DNA of 64,000 nt from Bactericera cockerelli. Lineage: Eukaryota; Arthropoda; Insecta; Hemiptera; Triozidae. Below the pieces are notes generated by a model, which was not told the DNA's origin, did not search any database, and was given only the letters and a program-made list of their open reading frames with translations. Made by a program: the position numbers and the translations under genes. Shown here one piece after another: positions 41,112 through 50,294 of this stretch (position 1 is the stretch's first letter; each line of letters opens with the position of its first letter). The stretch is from positions 1-64,000 of the forward strand of contig CM044965.1 in assembly GCA_024516035.1 (NCBI GenBank), read 5' to 3'.

Positions 41112-41465
41112 TTAACACGTTCGTTACCAAGCCAATTTTTTCAAGTTTTACGTAGGGACCAGGCGGTAAAGTCGCTGTTGCATCCTGGGTACCAAAATGA
41201 TTTTTTTTGCATATTTGGCATCGTATTTGTACAAGAATCGATCCTATATCTGTTCTAATACTAACAACCTACCTCAAAAAGGCCATATATGGATGTCCGG
41301 TCCCTCGTTATGTAATAATGTATATTTATTTTAGTTTTTCATTACAATTTTTGTGGCTCTCTCCCTAAGGAACTTAAAATTTTGATAACGGCCACATGTG
41401 TGTTTCGGTCCCAAAGAAAAACACAAAAACATCCACATATGGCCGTTCGGTAACGAACGTGTTAA
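41112..41465. mobile_element. piggyBac-type MITE, 346 bp, TTAA duplication
   Basis: TTAA (41,112) is followed by CACGTTCGTTACC. The other end is GGTAACGAACGTG followed by TTAA (41,462). The 13-bp inverted repeats are perfect and the TTAA target duplication is diagnostic of the piggyBac superfamily. No coding sequence. Confidence 0.8.
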
Positions 41466-41472
41466 AACAAAG

Positions 41473-41768
41473 CTGAGCGCACGAATAGCTCAGTGGTTAA
41501 GCACTCGCTTGCCATGCGGAAGGTCCCGGGATCGAACCAACGTGCCGACCAACAATTTGTATTCAAAATTTGGTTACAGTTGTTTATAAGGGATACCTTC
41601 CGGAGCGCTCGTATTGACCCAGCACCTAAATGGGAAGTATTGTGTCACTTCTCGCCCATCAGAGGGGAGGCATACTACGGGATGGACATGCTACAACACA
41701 GACCACAAGCGTCTACAGTAGCTCCTGTTTCATGGACACGAAATAAAAAAAGGCTGTGAAACACATAT
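41473..41768 (+). repeat. SINE D, full length
   Basis: CTCAGTGGTTAAGCACTCGC, a B-box region GGGATCGAACC, then GGGATACCTTCCGGAGCGCT and the end ATAAAAAAAGGCTGTGAAAC. Best copy of the family here. Confidence 0.85.
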
Positions 41769-41794
41769 CTTTCTGTCCTGGTCTGTCCGGTAGC

Positions 41795-41997
41795 TGTCCC
41801 GGTAGCTCATTGGTAAAGGCGGCAATCTGTGGATCCAAAGATTCCAGAGGTCGCGGGTTCGAAACCCAGCCGGAACATGACAAGTTATCCTCCCATTTGG
41901 AATTTTTACCACACAATAATATGTCTTGGGCTTACTGCTGAAATAATGATACTTTAATATTCCTACTCGGGCAATATAAATAAAATAAGGCGATATC
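41795..41997 (+). repeat. SINE C, full length
   Basis: GTCCCGGTAGCTCATTGGTA, B box GCGGGTTCGAAACCCAGC, end AATAAGGCGATATC. A partial duplicate of the first bases (GTCTGTCCGGTAGCT) precedes it. Confidence 0.85.
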
Positions 41998-41999
41998 TT

Positions 42000-42392
42000 T
42001 TTTTAAACAGAATTTTTTCTATGTGTTACTATGTTGTCTTAATGTCTTATCTTTACTGTGTTATCTTACTTTAACTGTCTTGTTTTTCATCTACATTCTG
42101 GCGTTCATTGTTCCTCTCTGCGGTTGGACCTTGGTCTCTCGTCCAGACCAAGTAGGATAGATCACACAATCGTGGAATAGAATGGAATAAAAGTCAGAGA
42201 TCCGGAGAACCTTTCTCTGAAGTGGAACGTTGTGGAACAATAGTGGTTGGAATTGTTCCAAGTGAGGTATTGTTGGAAGCTGGCCTTGATGTTCCTGTGC
42301 CAGAAATACTTGATGGTACTTTAGGAGAAAGGCTAAACGGGGAAACCCCTGGAGAAACAATGCGAGGAACTTGACACTGAATTAACTTGAAA
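42000..42392. other. unassigned; Ser/Pro/Thr-rich minus-strand frame
   Basis: On the minus strand about 42,184-42,385 reads as a Ser/Pro/Thr-rich peptide (for example SPGVSPFSLSPKVPSS) and is preceded by a TTTCTCCAG-like acceptor. No donor or domain was found. An exon of an unseen gene is possible but unproven. Confidence 0.2.
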
Positions 42393-42396
42393 ACAG

Positions 42397-42424
42397 GGAC
42401 CGACCTCAGTAGCTTGATCGATAA
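42397..42424 (+). repeat. SINE A head scrap
   Basis: CCGACCTCAGTAGCTTGATC GATAA only. Confidence 0.7.
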
Positions 42425-42490
42425 CACTCATTTTTAACAAACAAACAAAAAACGTCCTGGTCGCAACTCGCAATAGATAGTTTGACTTAA

Positions 42491-42655
42491 CAACCTCAGT
42501 AGCTTGATCGATAAGGCGGCGGACTTGTAACCTGGAGGTCGGTGGTTCAAGTCCCGGATTCAGCGTAGATTTAGTAAAGCGAGTTTGAGTAGTTGTGATA
42601 TCACGAAAGTGATTAACACAAATATGATAACTTTAAAAAAAAAAAAAAAAACTTT
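42491..42655 (+). repeat. SINE A, full length with poly(A)
   Basis: AACCTCAGTAGCTTGATCGA through CACGAAAGTGATTAACACAA, then a run of about 17 A. The most intact copy in the window. Confidence 0.9.
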
Positions 42656-42723
42656 TAAGAAAACAGGGTTTGACAAAGCAGTGTGTTGTGTTGTGTCAGA
42701 ACTAGCCCAATAATCTATCTAAA

Positions 42724-44330
42724 TACACTGAGCGTCAAAATTAGAGGAACGCTAAAATGATCTTGAATATTTTCGAGGCGGATTTACTTAGGCACCTATT
42801 TTCTTTTCAGGTTAACTAGAAATATAAATGCTAACAAGGAACAAGACAAAAAATTCATAAACATAACAAGAGAGGATTCATTTATTGGTACATTTAGAGC
42901 AATCTCAAAAAACCGCCTAAAATGGCAGATTAAAAAAATGTTCATTTTTGGAAATATTCAATTTTCCTTACACTTTTGCTACTTAAATACCTCGTATTGC
43001 CCCCCGCAGCATTATGTAGGGCCGTTAATCTCCTTGGCATACTTCGCATAAGCCTATCAACATAAACTTGGCTCATCCGGTCCCATTCTTCGACCACGGC
43101 CCTTTTGAGCTCCGCCAGAGTATTCGGTTGGTTTGTTCTTGCTCAAATCATTTTCTTGAGATAGTCCCATACACGCTCAATGAGATTCATGTCTGGTGAG
43201 CGAGATGGATGGTCCAGAACTTCTAATCCAGCCTCCACAAGGAAACGGGATACTAAAGCTGCCGTATGTGGTCGGGCGTTGTCATGCGTAAGGGTGAAAC
43301 CATCTCCAATAAATGACATGAACGGGAGCACAAAATCTTGCAAAATCTCCGACACGTATCGTTGAGAGGTCAGGGCGCCCCCTCTATGATATACAGCGTG
43401 TTACGGCCCCCTAGAGTAATGCCCCTCATACCATGATTGAGCCGCCACCATCTTGCTCCGTTCCTACCATGGTACACTGCGCGTACCTCTCATTAGGCTT
43501 TCTCAGGACTCTGACCCTCTTGTCATCAGACTTAAGAGCCAACCTACACTCATCTGTAAACAATACTTTGCTCCACTGACGGACTGACCACCTTCTGTAG
43601 TTCTGGACATATGCGCGCCTCTTCACTTTGCGCTGAAAACTGAGAAGTGGGGTTCGCTTGGCTCGGTGACACGTTATAGTGTGCTCGTGGAGTATTCATG
43701 ACACAGTAGCAGTGGAAACCCTAACACCCCGGGTGCGTTGGACCTCCGCACGCACCCCTGTTATGCCTTGGAACCGATTTCTCAGGGCCGTGAGGACCAT
43801 GAAGCGGTTGTCGCGTGCTGTTGTGGAGCGTTTTCGACCTTGCTCGCGTCTTCTTTTCTAGTGCCCAGTCTCCCTGTAACGTTTCACCACACGAAGAACC
43901 ATGGATTTTATGACACCAAGAGAATTTCCCACTCTGGCATAACTCTAGCCCGCGCCAGTCAATGCCACTGCTCTTGACACTTCCACTCCTCTAAGATCAT
44001 TCATTGTTAATGAAAAACGATAGTTAAACATCTTAACAACTCAATAAAATAGAGAAACGTAATCACTTTGACCCAGGTAACGGAATGATGGATTTTCGAT
44101 AAATGACCCCAACACATGAAGTTACTCAAAAGTGAACATTTTCGAGTTACCTATAGTAAACTACCTACTGTTTACTCTCTACGAGCTTGATAATTGTGTA
44201 TCTTTCTCCTCATTCGCGATAGTCAATCATATTTGTCAATATTATTGATCAAGAAGAGGTTCCCAAAAGGAATACAGTCCTTAAAATTAGAGATCATTTT
44301 AGCGTTCCGCTAATTTTGACGCTCAGTGTA
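42724..44330 (-). mobile_element. Tc1-like DNA transposon, 1.6 kb
   Basis: Ends are inverted repeats: TACACTGAGCGTCAAAATTA at the left and its complement at the right, followed inward by GAACGCTAAAATGATC on both sides. Flanking TA fits Tc1/mariner insertion. Length matches a complete Tc1 element. The transposase is on the minus strand and broken. Confidence 0.9.
42960..44004 (-). pseudogene. Tc1 transposase, DD34E, inactivated
   Basis: From an ATG at 44,004 (MNDLRGVEVSRAVAL) the reading is broken by several stops and shifts. The catalytic residues remain: Asp in LFTDECRL (about 43,555), Asp in HDNARPHT (about 43,280) and Glu in LIERVWDY, with exactly 34 residues between the last two. The N-terminal helix-turn-helix region is traceable through VVKRYRETG. 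Multiple lesions mean no active enzyme. Confidence 0.85.
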
Positions 44331-44334
44331 GTTT

Positions 44335-44920
44335 ATTCTACTGAATATTACAGCCAAAATGAGACTTGAAATTGGAAACTGATGTGCCTTCTCCAATTTT
44401 TGCACGTCTGGTCACCATTTTTTGTGGTTGTCGCAGATCTATAAATACCTGCCCACATCAATAGTGAAATTGTTGATTGTGGGTGAATGTTTTAAGTAGG
44501 TGAATTTTGAAATCTGACAATTTCAAAAAAAAATTGTCAGATATCAGATACAAATGCAAATCGAAGTATGCACAAATCATTACATTATAATTATTTGATA
44601 AATTAATATATTGAAATCACAATGTGCTTGTATTACCATCATTTTACCATCAGCATCATTAAATAAATTAATGTTTGCAAATAAATTTCGCTAAACTCCT
44701 ACAAATTGGTAGACTAGATACCAAAATAAGGTGTACATAATTTTTATGTACATCCACAGATTAAAATTACATACCTAAACAATGGTTTTAACTCAGGCAC
44801 GTTTTACACCCTCCCAGCGCTCTAGGCACAACGAAGAGTAGCGCCTCTTTTTATACCCCTGCCACCTGATTATCTGTGCCTATTTCATAGATACCAAGTT
44901 ATTTTACATTTTGGTCATAT
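44335..44920. other. no recognisable feature
   Basis: AT-rich. One small inverted repeat at 44,513-44,540 (AAATCTGACAATTT / AAATTGTCAGAT). No gene. Confidence 0.25.
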
Positions 44921-44921
44921 T

Positions 44922-45053
44922 TGTATTAATCACTGTCGTGATATCACAACTACTCAATCTCACTATACTACATCTACGCTGAAACCGGGACGTGAACCAC
45001 CGACCTGCAGGTTACAAGTCCGCCGCCTTATCAATCAAGTTACTGAGGTCAGT
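44922..45053 (-). repeat. SINE A copy
   Basis: Reverse-complement copy with intact head and CGTGATATCACAAC. Confidence 0.85.
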
Positions 45054-45055
45054 CT

Positions 45056-45685
45056 TTACTTTCACAGAATGAACCAAGTCTCATTTATTGATGATAATCT
45101 TAATAATATCAAGCTTATGAGATCTGTTAAATTATTATTACTATTATTTAATTGAAAATTAAAACATGGACACTAGTAAAAACTTACGAGACATGCAAAT
45201 TGAGTCATCATCAAATCTTGAATCGTTCCACTTGAATAACTCCATGCAAGATCTGCACAGTGAAATTACTTTTACGGCTCATTAGACAAGACACAAGAGG
45301 TGCCACATAACCACCTAACCACCTTCAGTGACATAAATAAAATTGCAAAATTAGCAAGATCCCCGCAATTTAATATCATTAAGCTAATCATGGAGCTTGA
45401 CAAAATTGCTACATCAGCAAAAATTCTAGTTAAAAAAGTTAAAAATTTAATATTCATGACTTCTAGAATTATTATTGTAACTAATAATTAGTAATTATTG
45501 CAAATTTGACGAAGTTGAACATTTTCTGATTTGCATGATTGACAGTGATGAAATTATCACGTATTTTGTCACGTACATGTGGTTTTTAGGTTTCTACATG
45601 ATAGATTATCTTTCACTTTGTCTTTTTTCAAAACTTACACAGATTCGGTAACAGCCTTGTATAAAACAAATAGCCAGTGTCGATG
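45056..45685. other. no recognisable gene
   Basis: An open stretch at 45,300-45,491 (LTTFSDINKIAKLARSPQFN) has no recognisable family. May be chance. Confidence 0.2.
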
Positions 45686-45687
45686 GC

Positions 45688-45784
45688 GCTTTGAATGCAC
45701 CCTAGTTCTCGTAGGATCACCGAAGTTAAACAATGTCAAGCGAGGTGAAGACTTCGTGATGCTGGTATTCCGACCCAACAAGCT
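45688..45784 (+). repeat. 5S-headed SINE head
   Basis: Best 5S match in the window: GTTCTCGTAGGATCACCGAA then GTTAAACAATGTCAAGCGAG, followed by the start of the body (GTGATGCTGGTATTCCGACC). Confidence 0.8.
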
Positions 45785-45831
45785 ATTCAAACTCTACTGG
45801 CCATTTTACTAGTAAAAAAAAGTTATCATAT

Positions 45832-45964
45832 TTGTGTTAACCAGTTGCATGATATCACAAATACTCAAAAGCGCTTTACTAAATCTACGCTGAAACCGGG
45901 ACTTGAACCAGCGACCACCAAGTCACAAGTCTGCTGCCTTATCGATCAAGCAACTGAGGTCGGT
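45832..45964 (-). repeat. SINE A copy
   Basis: Reverse-complement copy. The body palindrome is altered (GCATGATATCACAAA). Confidence 0.85.
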
Positions 45965-45984
45965 CATTTTATACTTCTTGTAAA

Positions 45985-46764
45985 TCACATTTTACAATGA
46001 ACAGCCATGTTCGAGCAGGACGCGGGTTGTTCAGTAGCAGCAGAAGCAGTTGCAGTTCCTTGTACATTTCTGGATGTATATTCAGTATGAGACAAATGCA
46101 GGGATTGAAGATCTCGAAAAGATTTTACTACAAACTTCCTTGTACCTAGGTTTACCATAATTCTGCCATCCACAGACCATACATTTTCCTTTTCAAATAA
46201 TCGTTTTGCTTCAGATAATAATTTAAAGTTAGTTCTTGTCAATGATTCCGAAATATAAAGGCCACTGTCCTTCAACATTTTTTTATTTAAGAAAACCAGT
46301 CTACGGTGATGGTAAGATATGAATTTCACGATGATGGCTCTACTTTTATCTCCTTGTTTTTTACTTGGTCCTAGTCTGTGACATCGATCAATATTTTGTT
46401 CCGTGATATTCAATTTCATTTTATTCCGGAATAGGCTCAGTAGAGTAGTAACGCAATCCACTTCATTCTGGGAATTTTCGTATTCTTTCATACCATGAAT
46501 GAGAAGGCAATTACGCCTAGAGTATTGTTCCATATCGTTCATTCTAGAATGGCAGGCATCTATTTCAGATCTTATTTGTATGAATGTTTGTTGAACTTCA
46601 TTTTTGAATGACTGAAAAGCCTCTTGAAGAGCAGAGACGTCTGATAGCACAGGTTGAGGAACAGAGGACTTTATTCGCTCAAGTTCATTTTCAAAAATTA
46701 ACATACGAGATGAAAACTTGTCATTCACATTAGTTAGATTTACATCTGATGAATTAGACATCAT
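45985..46764 (-). CDS. ORF1p-like protein of a non-LTR retrotransposon
   Basis: 259 codons, uninterrupted. Residues about 20-75 form a probable coiled coil. Then comes MEQYSRRNCLLIHGM, the start of the RRM-like (Transposase_22-type) domain found in many invertebrate LINE ORF1 proteins, followed by DRCHRLGPSKK, AIIVKFISYHHRRLVF, LYISESLTRTNFKLL and NVWSVDGRIMV. The C-terminus is short and Thr/Ser/Ala-rich. No endonuclease-RT follows on the same strand: a SINE A copy begins 21 bp after the stop. It faces away from the RT-RLE ORF across about 220 bp. It may be an orphaned ORF1 or part of a divergent pair; intactness is notable. Confidence 0.75.
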   Translation of the reverse strand: MMSNSSDVNLTNVNDKFSSRMLIFENELERIKSSVPQPVLSDVSALQEAFQSFKNEVQQTFIQIRSEIDACHSRMNDMEQYSRRNCLLIHGMKEYENSQNEVDCVTTLLSLFRNKMKLNITEQNIDRCHRLGPSKKQGDKSRAIIVKFISYHHRRLVFLNKKMLKDSGLYISESLTRTNFKLLSEAKRLFEKENVWSVDGRIMVNLGTRKFVVKSFRDLQSLHLSHTEYTSRNVQGTATASAATEQPASCSNMAVHCKM

Positions 46765-47001
46765 AAAATAAAGTAGATAATAATTAATTATTCAAATTTA
46801 ATAGAAAAATGGTCAGTGTTTTTAATTAGTATAGAAACATGTTAACATAAACTAATTAAGTTCCAACTGTTACAAGGCCATAATTAAATTAAGTTAAAAA
46901 TGTCTCAGTGGAACTGAGTCTAAAGTGTTTCACTGATTTATTATCACTGGTTAAAATTTGATAATGATATTTATATTTCTTTCAATAGTGTAAAATAAAC
47001 A
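46765..47001. other. spacer between divergent ORFs
   Basis: AT-rich spacer between the ORF1p-like ORF and the RT-RLE ORF. TTATTATCACTGGTTAAAAT (about 46,938) is echoed by TTGTTATCACTGGCTAGAAT at 47,029 inside the next ORF. No TATA or initiator can be assigned with confidence. Confidence 0.3.
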
Positions 47002-47025
47002 GACCGTTTGAAACGGCTTGGCGTT
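47002..47025 (+). repeat. 24-bp direct repeat, left copy
   Basis: GACCGTTTGAAACGGCTTGG plus CGTT. Matches 49,824-49,847 at 22 of 24 positions. Contains the near-palindrome CCGTTTGAAACGG. May be a target-site duplication around the RT-RLE ORF. Confidence 0.65.
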
Positions 47026-49748
47026 TGATTTGTTATCACTGGCTAGAATTTGTACCAGAAGAAGCTGAGGAACAGAATGACAACAAGTCCAATTTTCTAA
47101 CAGAACTATCTATGTTAAAGCAAAAGGTCAAGGTCATTAAAAGAATTCCAAAAGCCGTTCGTAGTTTATTTGCTGACGAACTTTCTAAAGTGATTGAAAA
47201 ATGTATCTCGAAAAATGATTTCCTTTCGTGGCAAGATCTTTTTCTTTTTGCATACAGATGTTTGTATACTCCAAAACAAGAGAAAGGCATATCCCTAGTT
47301 TCGTCCATGAAGACCAATCTTTTGAGAAATACTTTGCCAGTTTTGAGTGAAAATCGCAAGTTCAAGTCAGCTCCACTTGAGAAAAGGGTTGAGTACAAAA
47401 TTGCCGATCATGACATTCGAGGCGCTGTAAAACTCATATCGTCTACGGATAGTTTTGCTTCCTGTACTCCAGAAACATATCATGAACTGTTGATGAAGCA
47501 TCCACCTCCATCTAGACCTCTTCAATTCCCGTCCGCGCCTGATGATTCTACTCGTTCCCTTGTTGTTGAGTCTTCTGATGTTTTGAAAGCTATTCAGTCC
47601 TTTCCGAATGGCTCTAGTGGCGGAATGGATGCACTACGTCCTCAAAACCTGAAAGACTTAACATCATTCTCAGCTGGGGATTCTGGAGTGAAATTGTTGG
47701 CTTCGTTAACCAAGCTATGCAATTTTATTTTACAAGGAAAGCTCCATGAAGATGTCTGTCCTACATTTTTCGGAGCTTCATTATGCGCACTATCAAAAAA
47801 AGATGGCGGTATCCGCCCAATTGCAGTAGGTGGTACCATCAGGCGTTTGACGGCTAAATTGGGTTGCTCTCTTGTTTCAGATATCGCTTCAGAATATTTC
47901 CACCCCCACCAATTCGGTTTCGGCACAAAGCTAGGGTGTGAAGGCATTATCCATGGAGTCCGTTCCTATTTAAATAAAAACATGACGTCTAACAAAGTTC
48001 TTCTCAAAGTGGATTTCCAAAACGCCTTCAATTTGCTGGAAAGAGATGTAATTCTCACTCGCGCAAGGGAAAAAATTCCACAACTTTATAATTTCCTTTG
48101 GCAAAGCTACAGACATCCTTCACACCTTTTTTATAACAGAGATCGGTTGTGCTCACAGGTTGGAGCACAGCAAGGTGATCCTTCCGGGCCTCTGATATTC
48201 AGCCTTGCTTTACATCCATTGATTATATCGCTCAATTCCGAAATTAATTTATGGTACCTGGATGATGGAACCCTAGCAGACCATCCCAACGTTGTTCTAG
48301 ACGATTTAAAAACTATCATTGAAGAAGGTCAAAAAATTGGTCTTATTATCAACCCTTCCAAATGTGAATTATATTTCTGTTCGGATTCACCGGATGGATC
48401 AGAAATTCTAGAAAAATTCAATTCTCTTGCTCCCGGTATACGCGTTGTCTCCGATCTAGACCTCGAATTATTAGGTTCCCCCATATTCATAAATGGCCAA
48501 GAAAAAATTGCTAAGCAAAAATTTGAAAAAATTTCCATCCTTGTTGAGCGTTTGGAAAAAATCCAAGCTCATTATGCTTATTTCTTGTTAAGGAATTGTA
48601 TTGGTATTCCCAAATTAACCTACTTATTGCGTACAACGCCCCTATGGTGCTCGCCCATTCTGTTAGATAATATAGAGCTCATGATAAGATCATCCCTAGA
48701 AAAAATTTTAAACGTAGAACTTGAAAACTTACAATGGAAACAAGCTTGCCTTCCGATCAAAAAAGGTGGTTTAGGTATCCCTAATGTTAAAGATTTGGTA
48801 ATCCCTGCTTTCTTGGCCTCTGCATATGGCGTTGAAGGACTCGTATCTAGCATAATGCATATTCAGGATTACGAGTCTGAATTATGTCATATGAAAGAGG
48901 CTTTGAGAGAGTGGGTTTCCATCAATCCTGAAATTCCATCAAAAGTTACACAACAAAGTGATTGGCAAGCAATAACCATCGATCGCATTATAACATCATT
49001 GCAATTTCCATCTGAGATTGAGAAACAAAGATTTCAAGTTCTACAAAATAATTTTTCAGGGGCTTGGCTCAGTGCTGTTCCCAGTCCGAATATCGGAAAT
49101 TTTTTGGATAATCAATCAATGAGGGTATCTGTAGGGTTAAGGTTGGGCTGCAAATTGTGCCGACCACATAACTGCAATAGTTGTGGGAGTGAAGTAGATT
49201 GTTTTGGTCGCCACGGCCTAAGTTGCCGAAGTAGTGCGGGTAGATTTTCACGGCACAATGAAATCAATAAAATATTACAAAGATCCCTTGCTTCAGTTAA
49301 CATTAGCTCACGTTTAGAACCGAATGGACTACTTCGAGAGGACGGAAAGAGGCCTGATGGTATCACGAACATTGCATGGGAGAGGGGAAGAAGTCTCGTG
49401 TGGGATGTGACCTGTGTAGACTCATTGGCCCCCTCACATTTACAAGCCAGCCTGGAACCAGGGTACCCCGGTGAATCTGCTGCAAGGAAGAAACATGCAA
49501 AATACGAGAGAATAAAAGAAAATCACTCGTTTCTTCCTTTTGCAGTAGAGACACTAGGACCATGGTGCCAGGAGGCTGTGCAGTTTTTGAATGTGCTGGG
49601 GTCAAGTTTACACAGGGCATCTGGAGAATCGCGCTCGCGTTCTTACCTCATTGAACGAATCTCTCTTTCAATTCAACGAGGTAATAGCGCGAGTGTGATG
49701 GGAACTCTCCCCTCTTCCATTGCATTGGAAGAAATATTTTATCTGTAA
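47025..49748 (+). CDS. reverse transcriptase with C-terminal restriction-like endonuclease (RT-RLE)
   Basis: Open for 907 codons; first ATG at 47,112 gives 878 residues. RT blocks by residue from 47,025: PIAVGGTIRRL (about 265), LLKVDFQNAFNLLERD (about 326, motif A Asp), GAQQGDPSGPLIFSL (about 380, motif B), LWYLDDGTL (about 408, motif C). C-terminal part: a Cys-rich knuckle CKLCRPHNCNSCG followed by HGLSC and RHN (about 705-745), then KRPDG (about 774) and VWDVTC (about 791) with a downstream KKHAKYER, the order of a PD-(D/E)XK restriction-like endonuclease. Similar RT-RLE proteins, as I recall, are widespread but poorly described in invertebrates. No APE domain. No frame lesion. Confidence 0.8.
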   Translation: MICYHWLEFVPEEAEEQNDNKSNFLTELSMLKQKVKVIKRIPKAVRSLFADELSKVIEKCISKNDFLSWQDLFLFAYRCLYTPKQEKGISLVSSMKTNLLRNTLPVLSENRKFKSAPLEKRVEYKIADHDIRGAVKLISSTDSFASCTPETYHELLMKHPPPSRPLQFPSAPDDSTRSLVVESSDVLKAIQSFPNGSSGGMDALRPQNLKDLTSFSAGDSGVKLLASLTKLCNFILQGKLHEDVCPTFFGASLCALSKKDGGIRPIAVGGTIRRLTAKLGCSLVSDIASEYFHPHQFGFGTKLGCEGIIHGVRSYLNKNMTSNKVLLKVDFQNAFNLLERDVILTRAREKIPQLYNFLWQSYRHPSHLFYNRDRLCSQVGAQQGDPSGPLIFSLALHPLIISLNSEINLWYLDDGTLADHPNVVLDDLKTIIEEGQKIGLIINPSKCELYFCSDSPDGSEILEKFNSLAPGIRVVSDLDLELLGSPIFINGQEKIAKQKFEKISILVERLEKIQAHYAYFLLRNCIGIPKLTYLLRTTPLWCSPILLDNIELMIRSSLEKILNVELENLQWKQACLPIKKGGLGIPNVKDLVIPAFLASAYGVEGLVSSIMHIQDYESELCHMKEALREWVSINPEIPSKVTQQSDWQAITIDRIITSLQFPSEIEKQRFQVLQNNFSGAWLSAVPSPNIGNFLDNQSMRVSVGLRLGCKLCRPHNCNSCGSEVDCFGRHGLSCRSSAGRFSRHNEINKILQRSLASVNISSRLEPNGLLREDGKRPDGITNIAWERGRSLVWDVTCVDSLAPSHLQASLEPGYPGESAARKKHAKYERIKENHSFLPFAVETLGPWCQEAVQFLNVLGSSLHRASGESRSRSYLIERISLSIQRGNSASVMGTLPSSIALEEIFYL

Positions 49749-50101
49749 TATGTAAAAAATAAAAATACATCAAAAATAATATTAAAGGAAAAAAAAATCT
49801 TAGTTTCAAAATTTAAATGACCCGACCGTGTGGAACGGCTTGGCGTTACCTTGGTAACGAAGATTGTTATTTGGAAAAATATTTATCTTTGACACTTAAA
49901 AAAGCTTATAACTGTTCTTAGATTCACTTTGTAAGAAAATCAGCACAACACAATGATAGTCCGAAAAAAGCACTTTAATTTGATATAAAATATAACGAAT
50001 TTGGTCGAAAATTAAATATTTTCTATGAAAATTTCACAGGAGCTACAGTTTTCGATTTAATTTCTTTTTTTAATTTATTTTCACTTATAAATTATACAAT
50101 C

Positions 50102-50142
<41 letters not shown>

Positions 50143-50294
50143 ATATTTTTTTTTTTTTTTTTTTTCTTCAGGCGATAAATTTGGTCGCTGTTTAATCAAT
50201 ATTTTCAACTTATTACAAGGTCGCTTACTTGTTATTGTTTTTCTGTTGCCCTTTTCCTACTTTATTTTTATTTATTCATTTTTTGTTATATTTT
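49749..50294. other. RT-RLE 3' flank and long poly(T)
   Basis: AAAAATAAAAATACATC and an AAAGGAAAAAAAAATC stretch follow the stop. The right direct repeat is inside. A T-rich block at 50,107-50,165 precedes LINE-2 and may belong to its 5' UTR. Confidence 0.4.
49824..49847 (+). repeat. 24-bp direct repeat, right copy
   Basis: GACCGTGTGGAACGGCTTGG plus CGTT. Differs from 47,002-47,025 at two positions. Confidence 0.65.

Noticed and set aside
42491..42570. Possible functional tRNA gene
   Set aside because: The A and B boxes are intact, but the acceptor arm does not pair and the same sequence with body and poly(A) is repeated many times. It is a SINE head.
45688..45760. Possible 5S rRNA gene
   Set aside because: Only the internal part matches and the SINE body follows directly. 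The 3' third of 5S rRNA is absent.
47025..47111. Start of the RT-RLE protein at 47,025
   Set aside because: That codon is TTG. The first ATG in frame is at 47,112; the upstream codons may belong to the insertion flank.
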